Below, one piece after another: positions 12,601 to 20,805 of a DNA stretch of 64,000 bases. Numbering within the stretch: position 1 is the first letter of the stretch; every line of letters begins with the position of its first letter. The stretch spans positions 22,185,218 through 22,249,217 of the forward strand of contig NC_049987.1 of the NCBI RefSeq assembly GCF_000003815.2. The letters run 5' to 3'. The notes under the pieces were generated by a model. It saw nothing but the letters and a program-made list of their open reading frames with translations, was not told where the DNA came from and made no database searches. The position numbers and the translations under genes are program-made. Source of the DNA: Branchiostoma floridae. Lineage: Eukaryota > Chordata > Leptocardii > Amphioxiformes > Branchiostomatidae.

Positions 12601-13684
12601 CGGCCGGCCGTACGAGCGGCGCCATTCCACTGGCTCCAGTGGCAGCCGCTGTACCAGGTCGCCATGGAGAGAAGAGAACAGGTTCTGGTCTCCCTCACCT
12701 GCGGAAAAACAGGACAAGAACTGTTAGGCATCAGGATGGAGATATAGAATACTACAAGCCTGGGTACCATCCTATTTCTACAGGCCATTCCACGGGCTCC
12801 AAGGGGAGCCACTGTACCAGGTTACCATGGAGGGATGAGAACAGGTTCTGGTCTCCCTCACCTATGGAAAAACAGGACAAGAACTGTTACGTATCAGGAC
12901 GTAAAAAATATAACAATCTGACTGACGGGCAATCCACTCCATACGAGTGTTCGTGATGATGTCACGGTGACGCAGTTGTAGGCAAAAAGCAGACCTTTCT
13001 TCTTCTTCAGGTTGAGGTGGCCAACATCGTTGTATCGATGAATTTGACAAAACATTGATTGTCATATCAATCAGTTATTTGATCTGTTAACCCAAACATT
13101 AATTGATAATTCTATCTGCTGACGTCCTGGTAGTACCCCTGATGTAAACAACAGCAGCGATCGCTCATATGGTAGGCTAAGCAGTAATAAAGATGATGAA
13201 AAGGGGGTGTGGCTTTTTTTTTTGCTCAACGCTGAATGTACAAGATTGCGTGCATTCTTTGTTGTTTCTGCTTCATCTTCTGAATCGTATCTATAGTGTA
13301 ACACTCTTAGCTACAGTTACTGAGAACCGAAACCTTTGTGGAATGCTTTGTAAAGTATGCATATCTAACATCAAAAAAATGTCGTCTGCACTCAGCTATA
13401 CTTAATGTATCTGGTGACTTAAGCTAATAAAAGCCATAGGAAATCTTGATAGAAGCTACATACATAACCTAACCTCATCAGTATCTTAATTAGCATCACC
13501 GTTTTCAGCCACTATAGGCGACTAAACATACGTCAGTCCAGGACTTAAATTCCGATCACTGCATCGCCCCCCCTCCCCCCTTCAATATCATTCACTTGCC
13601 AGCGAAAACGTCAATGTTTGCAAAGTTGCAGTACATTTTACAGCTGAAAATAGACTTACATGTTATGAAAGGTTTGTTCTCCAT
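606..13684 (-). CDS. TRAPPC10: TRAPPC10, trafficking protein particle complex subunit 10 (5' half, 13 exons)
   Basis: Subunit of the TRAPP II tethering and Rab-GEF complex acting in Golgi and endosomal membrane traffic. Exons by coordinates: 13684-13660 (ATG, MENKPFIT), 12698-12586, 12183-12079, 11494-11304, 10589-10394, 9504-9393, 8859-8612, 7833-7687, 7193-7082, 6529-6358, 5893-5753, 5228-5119, 723-606. All have GT-AG junctions and phases agree throughout, giving about 596 codons. Stretches closely matching remembered vertebrate TRAPPC10 include VEWRRSYGRPPRMVQ, LPRTTVIDKIKSDFC, LGQFEDNMRAQRERRTE, EELAFVFEMLKQYEDALVQ, LLDLRNYLFSRQCALLFFLQ and REALSSKAAFQKHYLELSE. The rest of the protein (about half of a roughly 1250-residue family) lies beyond the left edge. 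Intron 12 holds a hAT transposon; several exons have truncated tandem copies beside them. The exon 11 donor (GTATCC) is weak. The start was chosen because MENKP is conserved in the family. Confidence 0.93.
1018..4275 (-). CDS. hAT transposase, ZNF862-like, two exons
   Basis: Exon 1 is 4275-3778 and exon 2 is 3177-1018, joined by a GTAAGG donor and a TTTTTTTCTAG acceptor, both phase 0; the intron is 600 bp. The protein is about 885 residues. Exon 1 encodes an acidic low-complexity head (Glu/Ser/Asp runs, then KRPK, a possible nuclear signal). Exon 2 has a CxxC...HxxxxH zinc finger (WCEACKKYDKS...KHEKRPEH). The RNase H-like core follows, with ADGSTD and CFDGAPVNMGN supplying candidate catalytic aspartates and CCAHRLELV between. 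The C-terminus is a hAT dimerisation region with PIHTAECERSFSLMNRVKT. The start could be MLNSC at 4275 or the later MSRSAKF or MSKQTS. Resemblance to ZNF862/KIAA0543-type domesticated proteins is from memory. Confidence 0.88.
3537..3652. repeat. 58-bp tandem duplication in the transposase intron
   Basis: Two consecutive copies, each starting AATTTTTCACGAGTGGACAA and ending in a T-rich tract before TTTTGTA. They lie inside the intron of the hAT transposase gene. Confidence 0.8.
4706..5118. other. TRAPPC10 intron 12 remainder, no gene
   Basis: AT-rich intron sequence between the hAT insertion and exon 12. I see no conserved frame, RNA gene or clear repeat here. Confidence 0.6.
5543..5653. repeat. 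Imperfect inverted repeat (hairpin) in TRAPPC10 intron 11
   Basis: A 42-bp left arm (5543-5586, containing GATATACTATTAAATCAGTG) is matched by its reverse complement at 5611-5653 (CACTGATTTAATAGTATATC), with a 24-bp loop. It could be a small MITE or a replication-derived palindrome. Confidence 0.7.
5973..6309. mobile_element. hAT-like MITE
   Basis: The left end is CAGGGCTGGAAATAC and the inverted right end is CAGTGCCTGAAATAC, with repeated subterminal GCAGGT/ACCTGC motifs on both sides. The CAGNG start and the size suggest a non-autonomous hAT relative. I could not find a convincing 8-bp target duplication. It lies in TRAPPC10 intron 10, just downstream of the exon 10 donor. Confidence 0.6.
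6590..6677 (-). repeat. Duplicate of the 5' part of TRAPPC10 exon 10
   Basis: Read on the minus strand this encodes ESIPKSPDKKLREALSSKAA followed by FQK, nearly identical to the first 70 bp of exon 10 (ESIPNSPDKKLREALSSKAA...), then diverges. No donor follows, so it is a truncated exon copy upstream of the real exon. Confidence 0.8.
7875..7945 (-). repeat. Decayed copy of part of TRAPPC10 exon 8
   Basis: On the minus strand, GGATGCTGGGCATTGATGGT and the following bases align loosely with the exon 8 segment around GCATGCTGGGCCTTCATGAG. The match is weak and recognised mainly because other exons of this gene show the same kind of copying. Confidence 0.4.
8115..8440 (-). repeat. Tandem copies of TRAPPC10 exon 7 3' half
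   Basis: Three truncated copies lie downstream of exon 7 (best copy about 8358-8455, a second about 8200-8305, a short third about 8115-8160). Each contains the exon end encoding LLFFLQRPWEVAQRTLPFV (second copy diverged). The nearest copy is almost identical, has a GTAACA donor and encodes GELEILE where the full exon has RELEILE. None has the 5' part of exon 7 or an acceptor. Confidence 0.85.
8466..8600. repeat. (CACT)n / (CATT)n microsatellite at the exon 7 donor
   Basis: A tract of CACT with some CATT units begins 12 bp past the exon 7 splice junction on the minus strand, so the intron starts as a (TGAG)n run that merges with the GTGAG donor consensus. It separates exon 7 from its truncated copies. 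Confidence 0.95.
9186..9232 (-). repeat. Truncated copy of TRAPPC10 exon 6 3' end
   Basis: The minus strand reads CTTCACCCAGTTTGTACTCA and then ACATACATGCTGGAGGTACG, matching the exon 6 end (TTCACCCAGTTTGTACTCAA...GGAG|GT) including its donor position. It lies downstream of exon 6. Confidence 0.75.
9594..9623 (-). repeat. Truncated copy of TRAPPC10 exon 6 5' end
   Basis: The minus strand reads GAAGAGCTAGCGTTTGTGTT, encoding EELAFVFGML, matching the first codons of exon 6 (EELAFVFEML). It lies 90 bp upstream of the real exon and breaks off after about 30 bp. Confidence 0.7.
9750..9870 (-). mobile_element. SINE fragment, family 1, antisense
   Basis: GGCACCTCCTCAAACACGGG followed by a CCCTTCTAAATGAC segment matches the reverse complement of the tRNA-derived SINE at 22445-22740 (AGGTGCCTCCTCGGACATGC ... 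CCCTTCTGAGTGAC). Confidence 0.55.
9891..10520 (-). repeat. Five-copy tandem array of TRAPPC10 exon 5 3' end
   Basis: The last 29 codons of exon 5 (LGQFEDNMRAQRERRTEVDW...FLVQ) plus the donor and a (TTTG)n tract are repeated at 126, 126, 126 and 122 bp spacing; exon ends fall at about 10394, 10268, 10142, 10016 and 9894. The first four copies are read without a stop in one frame on the minus strand because 126 is divisible by three. Each inter-copy segment ends in a CAG shortly after the TTTG tract. The most distal copy is the most diverged. Confidence 0.92.
10641..10846. mobile_element. MITE with TGTAAATGCA termini
   Basis: Inverted ends TGTAAATGCA with GTTTGCGG/CCGCGAAC subterminal motifs and a GC-rich GCGGT-containing interior; 206 bp, no coding capacity. 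It lies in TRAPPC10 intron 4. A related, more decayed copy is at 12331-12510. Confidence 0.7.
10975..11110. mobile_element. Possible LINE 3' tail fragment
   Basis: A (TTTG)n tract runs into TTATTAGGATCTCCATTAGC and then CTATTCTTCCTGGAGTCC. This resembles 3' tails of LINE elements seen widely in chordates, but the assignment is from memory only. Confidence 0.35.
12331..12510. mobile_element. Decayed MITE related to 10641-10846
   Basis: It starts TGTAAATGCATTTAAGTTCA and shares the interior pattern of the intron 4 copy (GTGGTTTTAACTTC, GTTTGCGGT, AGTTTGCGGTGAAGTGGACA). The right terminus is eroded. It lies in TRAPPC10 intron 2. Confidence 0.6.
12780..12900 (-). repeat. Truncated duplicate of TRAPPC10 exon 2
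   Basis: The minus strand shows an acceptor (TTCCATAG) followed by codons EGDQNLFSSLHGNLVQWLPL and EPVEW, nearly identical to exon 2, then loses similarity just before the RRSYGRPP codons and lacks the exon's donor. Upstream intron sequence (AGGACAAGAACTGTTA) is duplicated too, so the unit is about 160 bp. Confidence 0.85.
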
Positions 13685-14045
13685 GGTCCATGCACGGAAT
13701 CACCGATTATTTCGGCTTTTTCTAGCAATGTCCACAAAAGCTCAAAACCGGACGGACATCTTGGATCTGTGACGGTACTGCAGCGACATCTGGCGATTTA
13801 CAGTGCAACGACATGGTCATTTCTATTCTTGGCTGTTGGATTATTTCTGGGGGTAGCGGACAAATAATCGACTTTTTGAAAATTTCTAATAAAATAAATA
13901 TACTATTTTCGTAAAATGAGATTATTTATGTTATATCAATTAATAGTTTTGATGAATAATAAAAAGACAAAAGGGTATACAGACAGAGCAAATTAGACTA
14001 CTCTAGACTTATCCCCCTTTTATGTAGTGGATCAGTCAGTGAAAC
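13685..14045. promoter_or_regulatory. Shared head-to-head promoter interval of TRAPPC10 and FAAP100
   Basis: Only 361 bp separate the two start codons, which point away from each other. No TATA box at a standard distance is evident on either side. The interval includes an AT-rich stretch near 13880-13990. A bidirectional promoter is inferred from geometry, not from a recognised motif. Confidence 0.7.
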
Positions 14046-17000
14046 ATGGCGCGCAATGTGAGTGATGTTCGTGTGGTTGACCAAGTGGAGATCAACAACG
14101 CCGATCACGTCCGCTTACGGACGTTGCCTGACGTTGTGACGTTACCTGGACGCTCCCCGACGTTACCTGACGCTGCAGGACAGAGCATTAATGGCGCTGG
14201 GGTCACGGTTATAGCCACAGGGGGCGAATGTGTGCACTGCTATGGAACGTCCGATCGAAAGGTAATTTTTTGGGCAAAATAATCGTTTTACGGCTCACTA
14301 AGGAAAATCTAATAATTCTGACATCTGCTTTTATGCCCTCTCGTTACGTTTTTCACCCGTATTCCTTAAATCCGAATCGTTTTTGCAGGTAAACTTTGTA
14401 GGCAAGTGAGGCAACTTGCCTGCTATTCGGTAGCTATTCGGCTACTGCAGTTTTCTGATCGACCAGTAGATGGCGATTAGAAGCAGTGATGAAATTTTAT
14501 TGCATGACACTTTTAATTTTTATTACTCTCTGTATCACTTTATTGAGAATAGATATAAAAAAGAACACTGAAGATTTGTGTGTGTGTGCATAACTGGCAT
14601 ACCTTAACCTTGGTCTTCATCAAAACATGAAAATTTGATAACGGGAGGGGGCCATACTTCGACAGGGGTCCAAACTTCGTGAGGTTTAAAAAAATCATTG
14701 TTGCGGAGAAATGCATAGATGCCTGCACATGAGAAGTACACTAGCTGTAGACTAAACCTTGTTGTAAATAACTACAAAGGCGGGGTATGTGTCGAAGTTA
14801 GCAAGTCCCACAGATAACGATTGAAAAACTTGCACAAGTTTGACGCCTTCCGTGCAAGTTGACGAGCGAACGTATCGAGACCATGGCCCGGGAAACTCTT
14901 GAATTATTCTTCGCAAAATATGACATGTGAAAAAATACCACCATACATAGAAATGATGTTTATTAGCCTTCCGAAAAATAATACCTGTGTTCTGTTTTGC
15001 CTTTAACTGGGTTGGATAAACGGAGCTAAAATGATGCCACAACGTTCACACAGTTGGGGCCCCACCATTTTACGATCACGCACGCAGGCGGCCGAGCGAT
15101 GCTCAACACGTTGAACTCAGTCAACCCATCCGTAGAGCGACAAACATTCAAGAAAAATCGATCCCTACCGACTAAAAAAATCCTGTAGCCATTGCTGCAG
15201 CCAAAAGACAGGATGAAAAGGCAATCAAGGAAGCCGAAAAGCGAAAATGCCATCACAATCTATGTAAACAGTGTGCCGCCGTTTTGCGGCAAGTTGGTCT
15301 CACCGTGAAAGGTAAACGTTTTAACACACCGTATTTGAATAAGTCGCGTAATACAGAATATGACCCATATTTGGTACAAAAAAATTATAATGAAGACTTT
15401 AAGTGCTATTCTATTTGCATAAGTTGTTTAAAAATGCACGGCGATGGTCTGGTTGTTACTATGTCGGAGTTTGGACCCCTTTTTTGTGTTGGAACGTTCT
15501 GCTAGAACGCAAGCCGAAAACCTGCCGTAAGTTTCGTGCGCTGTCAAAGTACAGCGCGGAACGCTACCGTTAAATTAAATATATATCTGTACAGCTTCAA
15601 TAACAGTTATATGGATGCATACAAGATCTTAACTTGTTTTTGATGAGTTCACTGTAAAATGTACATTGACAAAAGCCATGCGCATCCACTTAGAACGGCT
15701 GTCGAAGTATGGCCCCCTCCCGTTAACGTTAATCCTTTCGTAAATTCTTGAGTTGGGTTTCAAAGTTGTCAACCTAAATGTCCCCTGCAGTTTAATAGAA
15801 TGCTGCTAGAGGACCAAAGTTATGTCATCTTGTATTCATCGATAAATTTTCTATTGTGTATTTTCTGTTTTAAGTTAGTTGAAGACACAGATCACTACCG
15901 GTGGACTATCCCACTGCTTCCTTGGTTGCACAAAGTTGTGTGGCCCAAGGGCTACAGAAATGGAGATGGGAGCACAGCCCAATGCACCATGTGGTGCAGG
16001 AGGAATTTAACTAGTAACTAACCGAACGTATTTCCTATTTCAGGTCTCCCGCCACTGCCCATGTCCTGTGTCAGACGCAACCCTCACACATGTGTGGCCC
16101 AAGGGCTACAGAAATGGAGATTGGCACAGCCCTATGCGCCATGTGGTTCAAGAGAAGGACTTTAACCAACAAGTATTCTATTTCAGGTCTCCTGCCACTG
16201 CCCCTGTCCTGTGTCAGATACACAACTCATAGTATAGTGCTATGGTAGTTGAACACACACACACCACTACCAGTGGACTATCGCCTTGCTGTAGTGATTG
16301 CACAAAGTTGTGAAGCCCAAGGGCTACAGAAACGGAGATGGGCACAGCCCTATGCACCATGTGATACGGGAAGGACTTCAACTAGTAACTAACCGAACTA
16401 ATTTCCTGTTTCAGGTGTCCTGCCACTGACCCTGTTCTGTGACAGACGCACACCTCACAGTATGGTAGTTGACCACACACACTACTAGCAGTTGACTGGC
16501 CCCTCGCCGTAGAGATTGCACAAATCTGTGTTGCCCAGGGTGACAGAAACAGTGATGGGCACTGTGGTGCGGGAAGGACTTATCGTAACTAACCGAAGTA
16601 ATTTCCTGTTTCAGGTGTCCTGCCACTGCCCCTGTCCTGTGACAGACGCACACCTCACAGCTGTGGGCCAGCGGCTCAGGCTGCTCTGCTGTGGGGAGGG
16701 GGGCAGGCTCACATCGGCTGTCTTACCTGGGCAGGTGGGAGATCAGGACAACAGGTAGGTAATAGATAGGTAGGTGATTTCAGTAGCCTTTTGAGGCCAT
16801 AAGGGAAGTGGGTTGTTGTCTAGGGCACGGTGTTGGGAGGTGGAGCCCAACCCTCTCTTCTTCCACTGCCTTTTACCTCCCCAACCAAAGTCAGGTACAA
16901 ATTTTTCCACTTGGATTGAGCTAGCACAAAACCCGTAGCACGACAGGATTCAAACCTATAGCTAGGACCTAATGGCTGTACTTTTTTAAAACATTTTTTA

Positions 17001-19014
17001 TTTCATTTTCAGAAGTAAGAAGAACCAAGCAGGAGATCCAGACAACAAGGCTAACAAGACTTCAAAATCAAATCCAGACAAAAACGAGGACATCTTCAGT
17101 ACCCTGTTAGACTCCCGAGCAGCAAAGGGTAGCAAAACATGTCCAACTTCCTGTGAAGTTGTCTACACTACTCCCAGTGGTTCCAAGGTCTCAGACGGAC
17201 GTGTACAGAACTTCTGTGTGATACCAAATCATCTGGTATCGTGCTCAGAGGTCCCCACAGGATGGGAAATCGCTGTTCACTCATATTCAGGAGAAATAGG
17301 GGAGCTCTTATGGAGAAAACACATTCCTTCTACAAATTCTTGCAACTTTTCGACCAAAGAGCATCTTCCTAGATTGTACGTGATCCAGCCCCCAGGGCAG
17401 TCTACAGGTCATTCCCAAGGTCACTCCCAAGGTCATTCCCAAGGTCATGCAGCTGAAACCTTACACCTGTCTACGGAACTCTTCTCAGTTCTTTTCGGTG
17501 TAACGTCCAACCTTCTGGACTGTCCCATGATCCTCCTTGGTCTGCCCGACGGGCACGTGTGTACGCTTCCTCTGAAGGACGTGACAACCTTCGCCAAACC
17601 GGCGCCAACCGGTCACCTGTACCACCTGCAGCAGCCGGTAGTGTCTGTCCACGCGTCAATGCTGGTGAGAGACCAGTCTGCAACACCGGAGGGAGACCCA
17701 AACATGCTAGTGTTGGTGGGTGTGGAAGGGAAGGTCGTGTTGGTTCGAGCAGGAAAGTGTTCTTCGTCGCCCATCTTTAAGGAGTATCAAGTTCCCGGTC
17801 CCGTTCTCGACTCAGACTGCCGAGACGGTAAACTGGTCTACTCGACTGGGAAAGAACTTTGTGTCGTGACCTTCAACACAAAGAAAGGTCAGGGAGACAA
17901 GGGGTCAGGAGTCTTCCCAGACATGCTGGTGCCTCAGAGGTATGACCTTGGACAGGTGCTGAAGGTCATGGCTACGGGCAACAAAGATGATGGTGAGTGA
18001 AAGTTCTACCAAAGTTTCAAGACTTTGATATCATTTATGGTCTTACTAGTTACATATGATATTAGTCACTGATCCTGCTATGATTTTGATAACAGGCTCA
18101 GTGTGTAAGGCATTTATAGAATAGAAACAAAGACCTCAAGCTAGGAAAGAGAGATAGTTTAAGTCTTGGTTGAAAAATGTGGATACCAATGAATCAGATT
18201 GAATTTGGCCTTTTGAAGCTCTTAAACTGCTGTGTCTGTTTCAGAACAACAAGGCAACCTTTCGGTGCTAGCCGTGACACGTCAGGGCCATGTACTCTGC
18301 TCCTCCCTGTCTAACAAACCCACAGAACCAACCCTACACACCAAGCACCTACTGGAGGGGCTAGGAAACACAGCCAACAGGATGGCAGCTCTGACTCAAG
18401 TCCTGCAGGAACAGAACAAACGTCTGAAACAGTTGAACCTTGTCGCAGACATCATTTCTGGGATGAAAGATGGCGAAAAAGAGCTTTTCAAGTGCACAGC
18501 AGATTTTCACGCTGATCCTACCGAAGTTGGATTCGGTAGAGTGACTTTCCGTTGCTCCAATGCGAGTTCTTGGACGTTACACGAAGACTGGAGGTTGTTA
18601 GTACAGGTAGAGGTTGGTGGCCACAAGGTGGCAGGTTCCCAGACTAAGGTAGCCCGGCTACAGGACTTTAGGCCGGGGTCTGTTATAGAAGTCTCTCTGT
18701 CAGTGCAGACAGAAGACTTCCCTTGTCAGGTGAAAGTCACAGGTACGCTGTGCTGTCAGGTGAGGGGCACAGGTGTGCAAAGGCCCACAGGTGAGAAACC
18801 TGGGAGAACAAAGGCTTCTACACGTGTACAGGGAGGCACAGGTGTGACAGGTGAAACACCTGACACCTGTTGGGTTGGAATACCTGTGTTTAAGAAGGAC
18901 CTTGATGTAGCAGAACATGTAGACAATGCGGACACATTAGCTACACAATGTACAAGACAAGGAAGTGCTACAAACTGTATACTAGACATATTATTGCAAC
19001 AAACATATCACTGA
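14046..19014 (+). CDS. FAAP100: FAAP100, Fanconi anaemia core complex 100 kDa subunit
   Basis: Partner of FANCB and FANCL in the Fanconi anaemia core complex, which ubiquitinates FANCD2-FANCI during interstrand crosslink repair in the nucleus. Exons: 14046-14261, 16615-16754, 17013-17992, 18245-19014; all junctions are GT-AG and phases agree, giving 701 residues. Recognised from memory of human FAAP100: LFGVTSNLLDCPMILLGLPD with GHVC (human LFGADATLLQSPVVLCGLPD), the PVVSVHAS region, EYQVPGPVLDSDCRDGKLVY, and a helical segment LLEGLGNTANRMAALTQVL (human LLSGIGNISERVSFLKKAV). A short HSQG repeat lies in exon 3. The protein stops about where human residue 670 would be, so roughly 200 C-terminal residues are not accounted for. 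Intron 1 carries a TIR element and tandem copies of the exon 2 start. Confidence 0.88.
14639..15725. mobile_element. 1.09 kb DNA transposon with perfect 27-bp terminal inverted repeats
   Basis: The ends (14639-14665 and 15699-15725) are perfect inverted 27-mers beginning TAACGGGAGGGGGCCATACT. A second inverted motif (GGGGTCCAAACTTCG / GAGTTTGGACCCC) lies just inside. No flanking target duplication was found and no internal frame has a recognisable transposase, so it is probably non-autonomous or old. It sits in FAAP100 intron 1. Confidence 0.8.
15885..16614 (+). repeat. Tandem copies of the FAAP100 exon 2 acceptor and 5' end
   Basis: Before the real exon 2 (16615) there are three copies of a unit holding the polypyrimidine tract, a TTTCAG acceptor and about 30-50 bp of exon start (GTGTCCTGCCACTGCCCCTG), with acceptor-adjacent bases at 16044, 16187 and 16415. 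They also share the intron block with AAGGGCTACAGAAATGGAGA. The copy at 16415 has TGA in the exon's frame; none has the exon's donor. Confidence 0.9.
16785..16965 (-). mobile_element. SINE fragment, family 2, antisense
   Basis: It contains GTCTAGGGCACGGTGTTGGG, TTTTACCTCCCAACC-like sequence and GACAGGATTCAAACC, which are the reverse complement of the tail and B box of the SINE at 47735-48010. Confidence 0.6.
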
Positions 19015-19074
19015 CTTGAGTTGGCAAAATTTCTTGGCCATCTCTTCATCCAAAGTGACTTTCATGTCTGCGTT

Positions 19075-19190
19075 CATGTTTCTTGATGTAGCAAAACTTG
19101 TTGACAATGCGGACACATAATCTATGATACAGGGAAATGCTACCAGCTGTATAGTTGAAATTCTACTGCAACAAACGTGTCAATGACTAG
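19075..19190 (+). repeat. Duplicate of the FAAP100 exon 4 3' end
   Basis: It begins TTTCTTGATGTAGCAAAACT and follows the real exon end (CTTGATGTAGCAGAACATGT through CAACAAACATATCACTGA) for about 115 bp with several changes. It lies 60 bp after the FAAP100 stop codon and is out of use as coding sequence. Confidence 0.85.
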
Positions 19191-20805
19191 GGAATTGCAA
19201 GCATTTCTCAGCCTTTTCTTCATCCCAAGTTGTGCAGTAATTTATACGTCATTTCAAGGACTATGCAAATATCTTTTTATGGAATTTTGAAGATTCTACA
19301 TCCCTACCAGAGATAGCTATTCAGTTTTAAGAAGTTGTTTCTAAGAGATATGTCCATATGATCAACTTGTCCTTGGCAGCAGGCTTAGGGCTGCCTCCAG
19401 CTTTAATTTTATTTTCCGTCCCGCTCATTGTTTGAGAGCCCGCGTTGCTATAGTCATTTAAAGCTTGCAAACCTGCAATTTTATTAATTTCATGTCATGA
19501 AGTATAGATTTTTTGGATAAATGGGGAGACATTTTTGTCCGTCCCAACATCTCTGGGATGTAGTGATGAAACCTTGAGATAGCCCGCTAATTATCTGTTT
19601 CTTGTTGTAAGATGTCTTCTAATCTAATGTTCTCAGAGATTATGTGGCTTTACAGATGATGATCAAACCTCACATTCTTCTATTGTGTATCTCCTGCCTT
19701 TTGTTGTCCTGCAATTACAACATTGCTTATTAATTATTGATGGTGTTATTCTGAGTGATTAGATATTCACTGACTCTGACGCATGGCTACAAAATGGCAC
19801 GTTATTTACCTTCATGAAAAATGGAGGTATTGTTTGTGTGTGTCTGTGTGTGTCTGTCTGTCTGTGGGTGAATGGATGGATATGGCTTGTGATGATATTT
19901 GGTATGTGGGCAGGAGTTGGGAAGACAAAGGTCAAGGTCGATTTTGGGCCCCCTGGTGTGTGAACATGATAGTGTAGCCAAACTTCCGTTTTTTTAAATC
20001 TTTTGTCAGACATTCTATGGTTTTGTTTTGGTTTTGCTTTGGCTGTTGAAATATCAAATCTTTGCAGTATGTATCTTTGACAGTAAATTAAGGCAGAAAA
20101 ATGCCCCTTGTAAAGGAAAAGTTAGAGCCAAGAGGGAGGAAATTGTATAGATTGACTTGTCTCAAAAAGTCAAATTAAAAAAGCAACAACAACACACACA
20201 CACTGTTTTTTAGACACTTGATGCAAAGTCCATTGTCTTAATACTACAATATCTGAATAAGATAAATTTTTTGTAAAAATAATTCTTTGATATTATCATT
20301 CTGTGGTGCAACATGTAGTATACAGTACATGATCATGAATGACTCATTATGATAACTGTCAATCATAATGTTATTGAGGAAATGAAGTCACACTTGGCTG
20401 ATCAAAATGATGATGTTTGTCATAATGATGTAGCAACACATGTAACACTTCAGTTAATATGTTTGATGCAAGCTCAATTGATAAGTAAAATTCTGTACAA
20501 ACTTTTGATAACAAAAAGTATCATTTGATGTATTTGTACAGGTGTATAGTCACTGTAATTTTTTTAGATCCTGTGTCGCAATTTTTTTAATACCCCGTCA
20601 CAAAAATGATGACCATGAAAGTCCATTAGTGAGATTAGGTTCCGCCCATCATTACGGGTTTCCATAGTAACGGATTGACAAACACAATAGTCCTTTGTTG
20701 TTGCTGATATACCCATTTTATAGATGCGTTGTCTAGTTGCTCTTTTGCCTGCGTTTGGAGCGAGGGAATTTTTGGCTTGTCGCAGGAATTTTTTTCTTGT
20801 TGAAA
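19191..20805. other. FAAP100-to-channel intergenic region
   Basis: No conserved frame is visible. Around 19805-19985 is a dispersed repeat with a TGTGTCTGTC tract followed by GGTATGTGGGCAGGAGTTGG and GACAAAGGTCAAGGTCGATT; related sequence recurs near 46930-46990 and 59480-59550. The last few hundred bases probably include the promoter and 5' UTR of the channel gene. Confidence 0.6.

Noticed and set aside
15026-15256. 76-codon minus-strand frame inside the TIR element, considered as a transposase remnant
   Set aside because: No THAP, DDE or other recognisable motif; too short to support.
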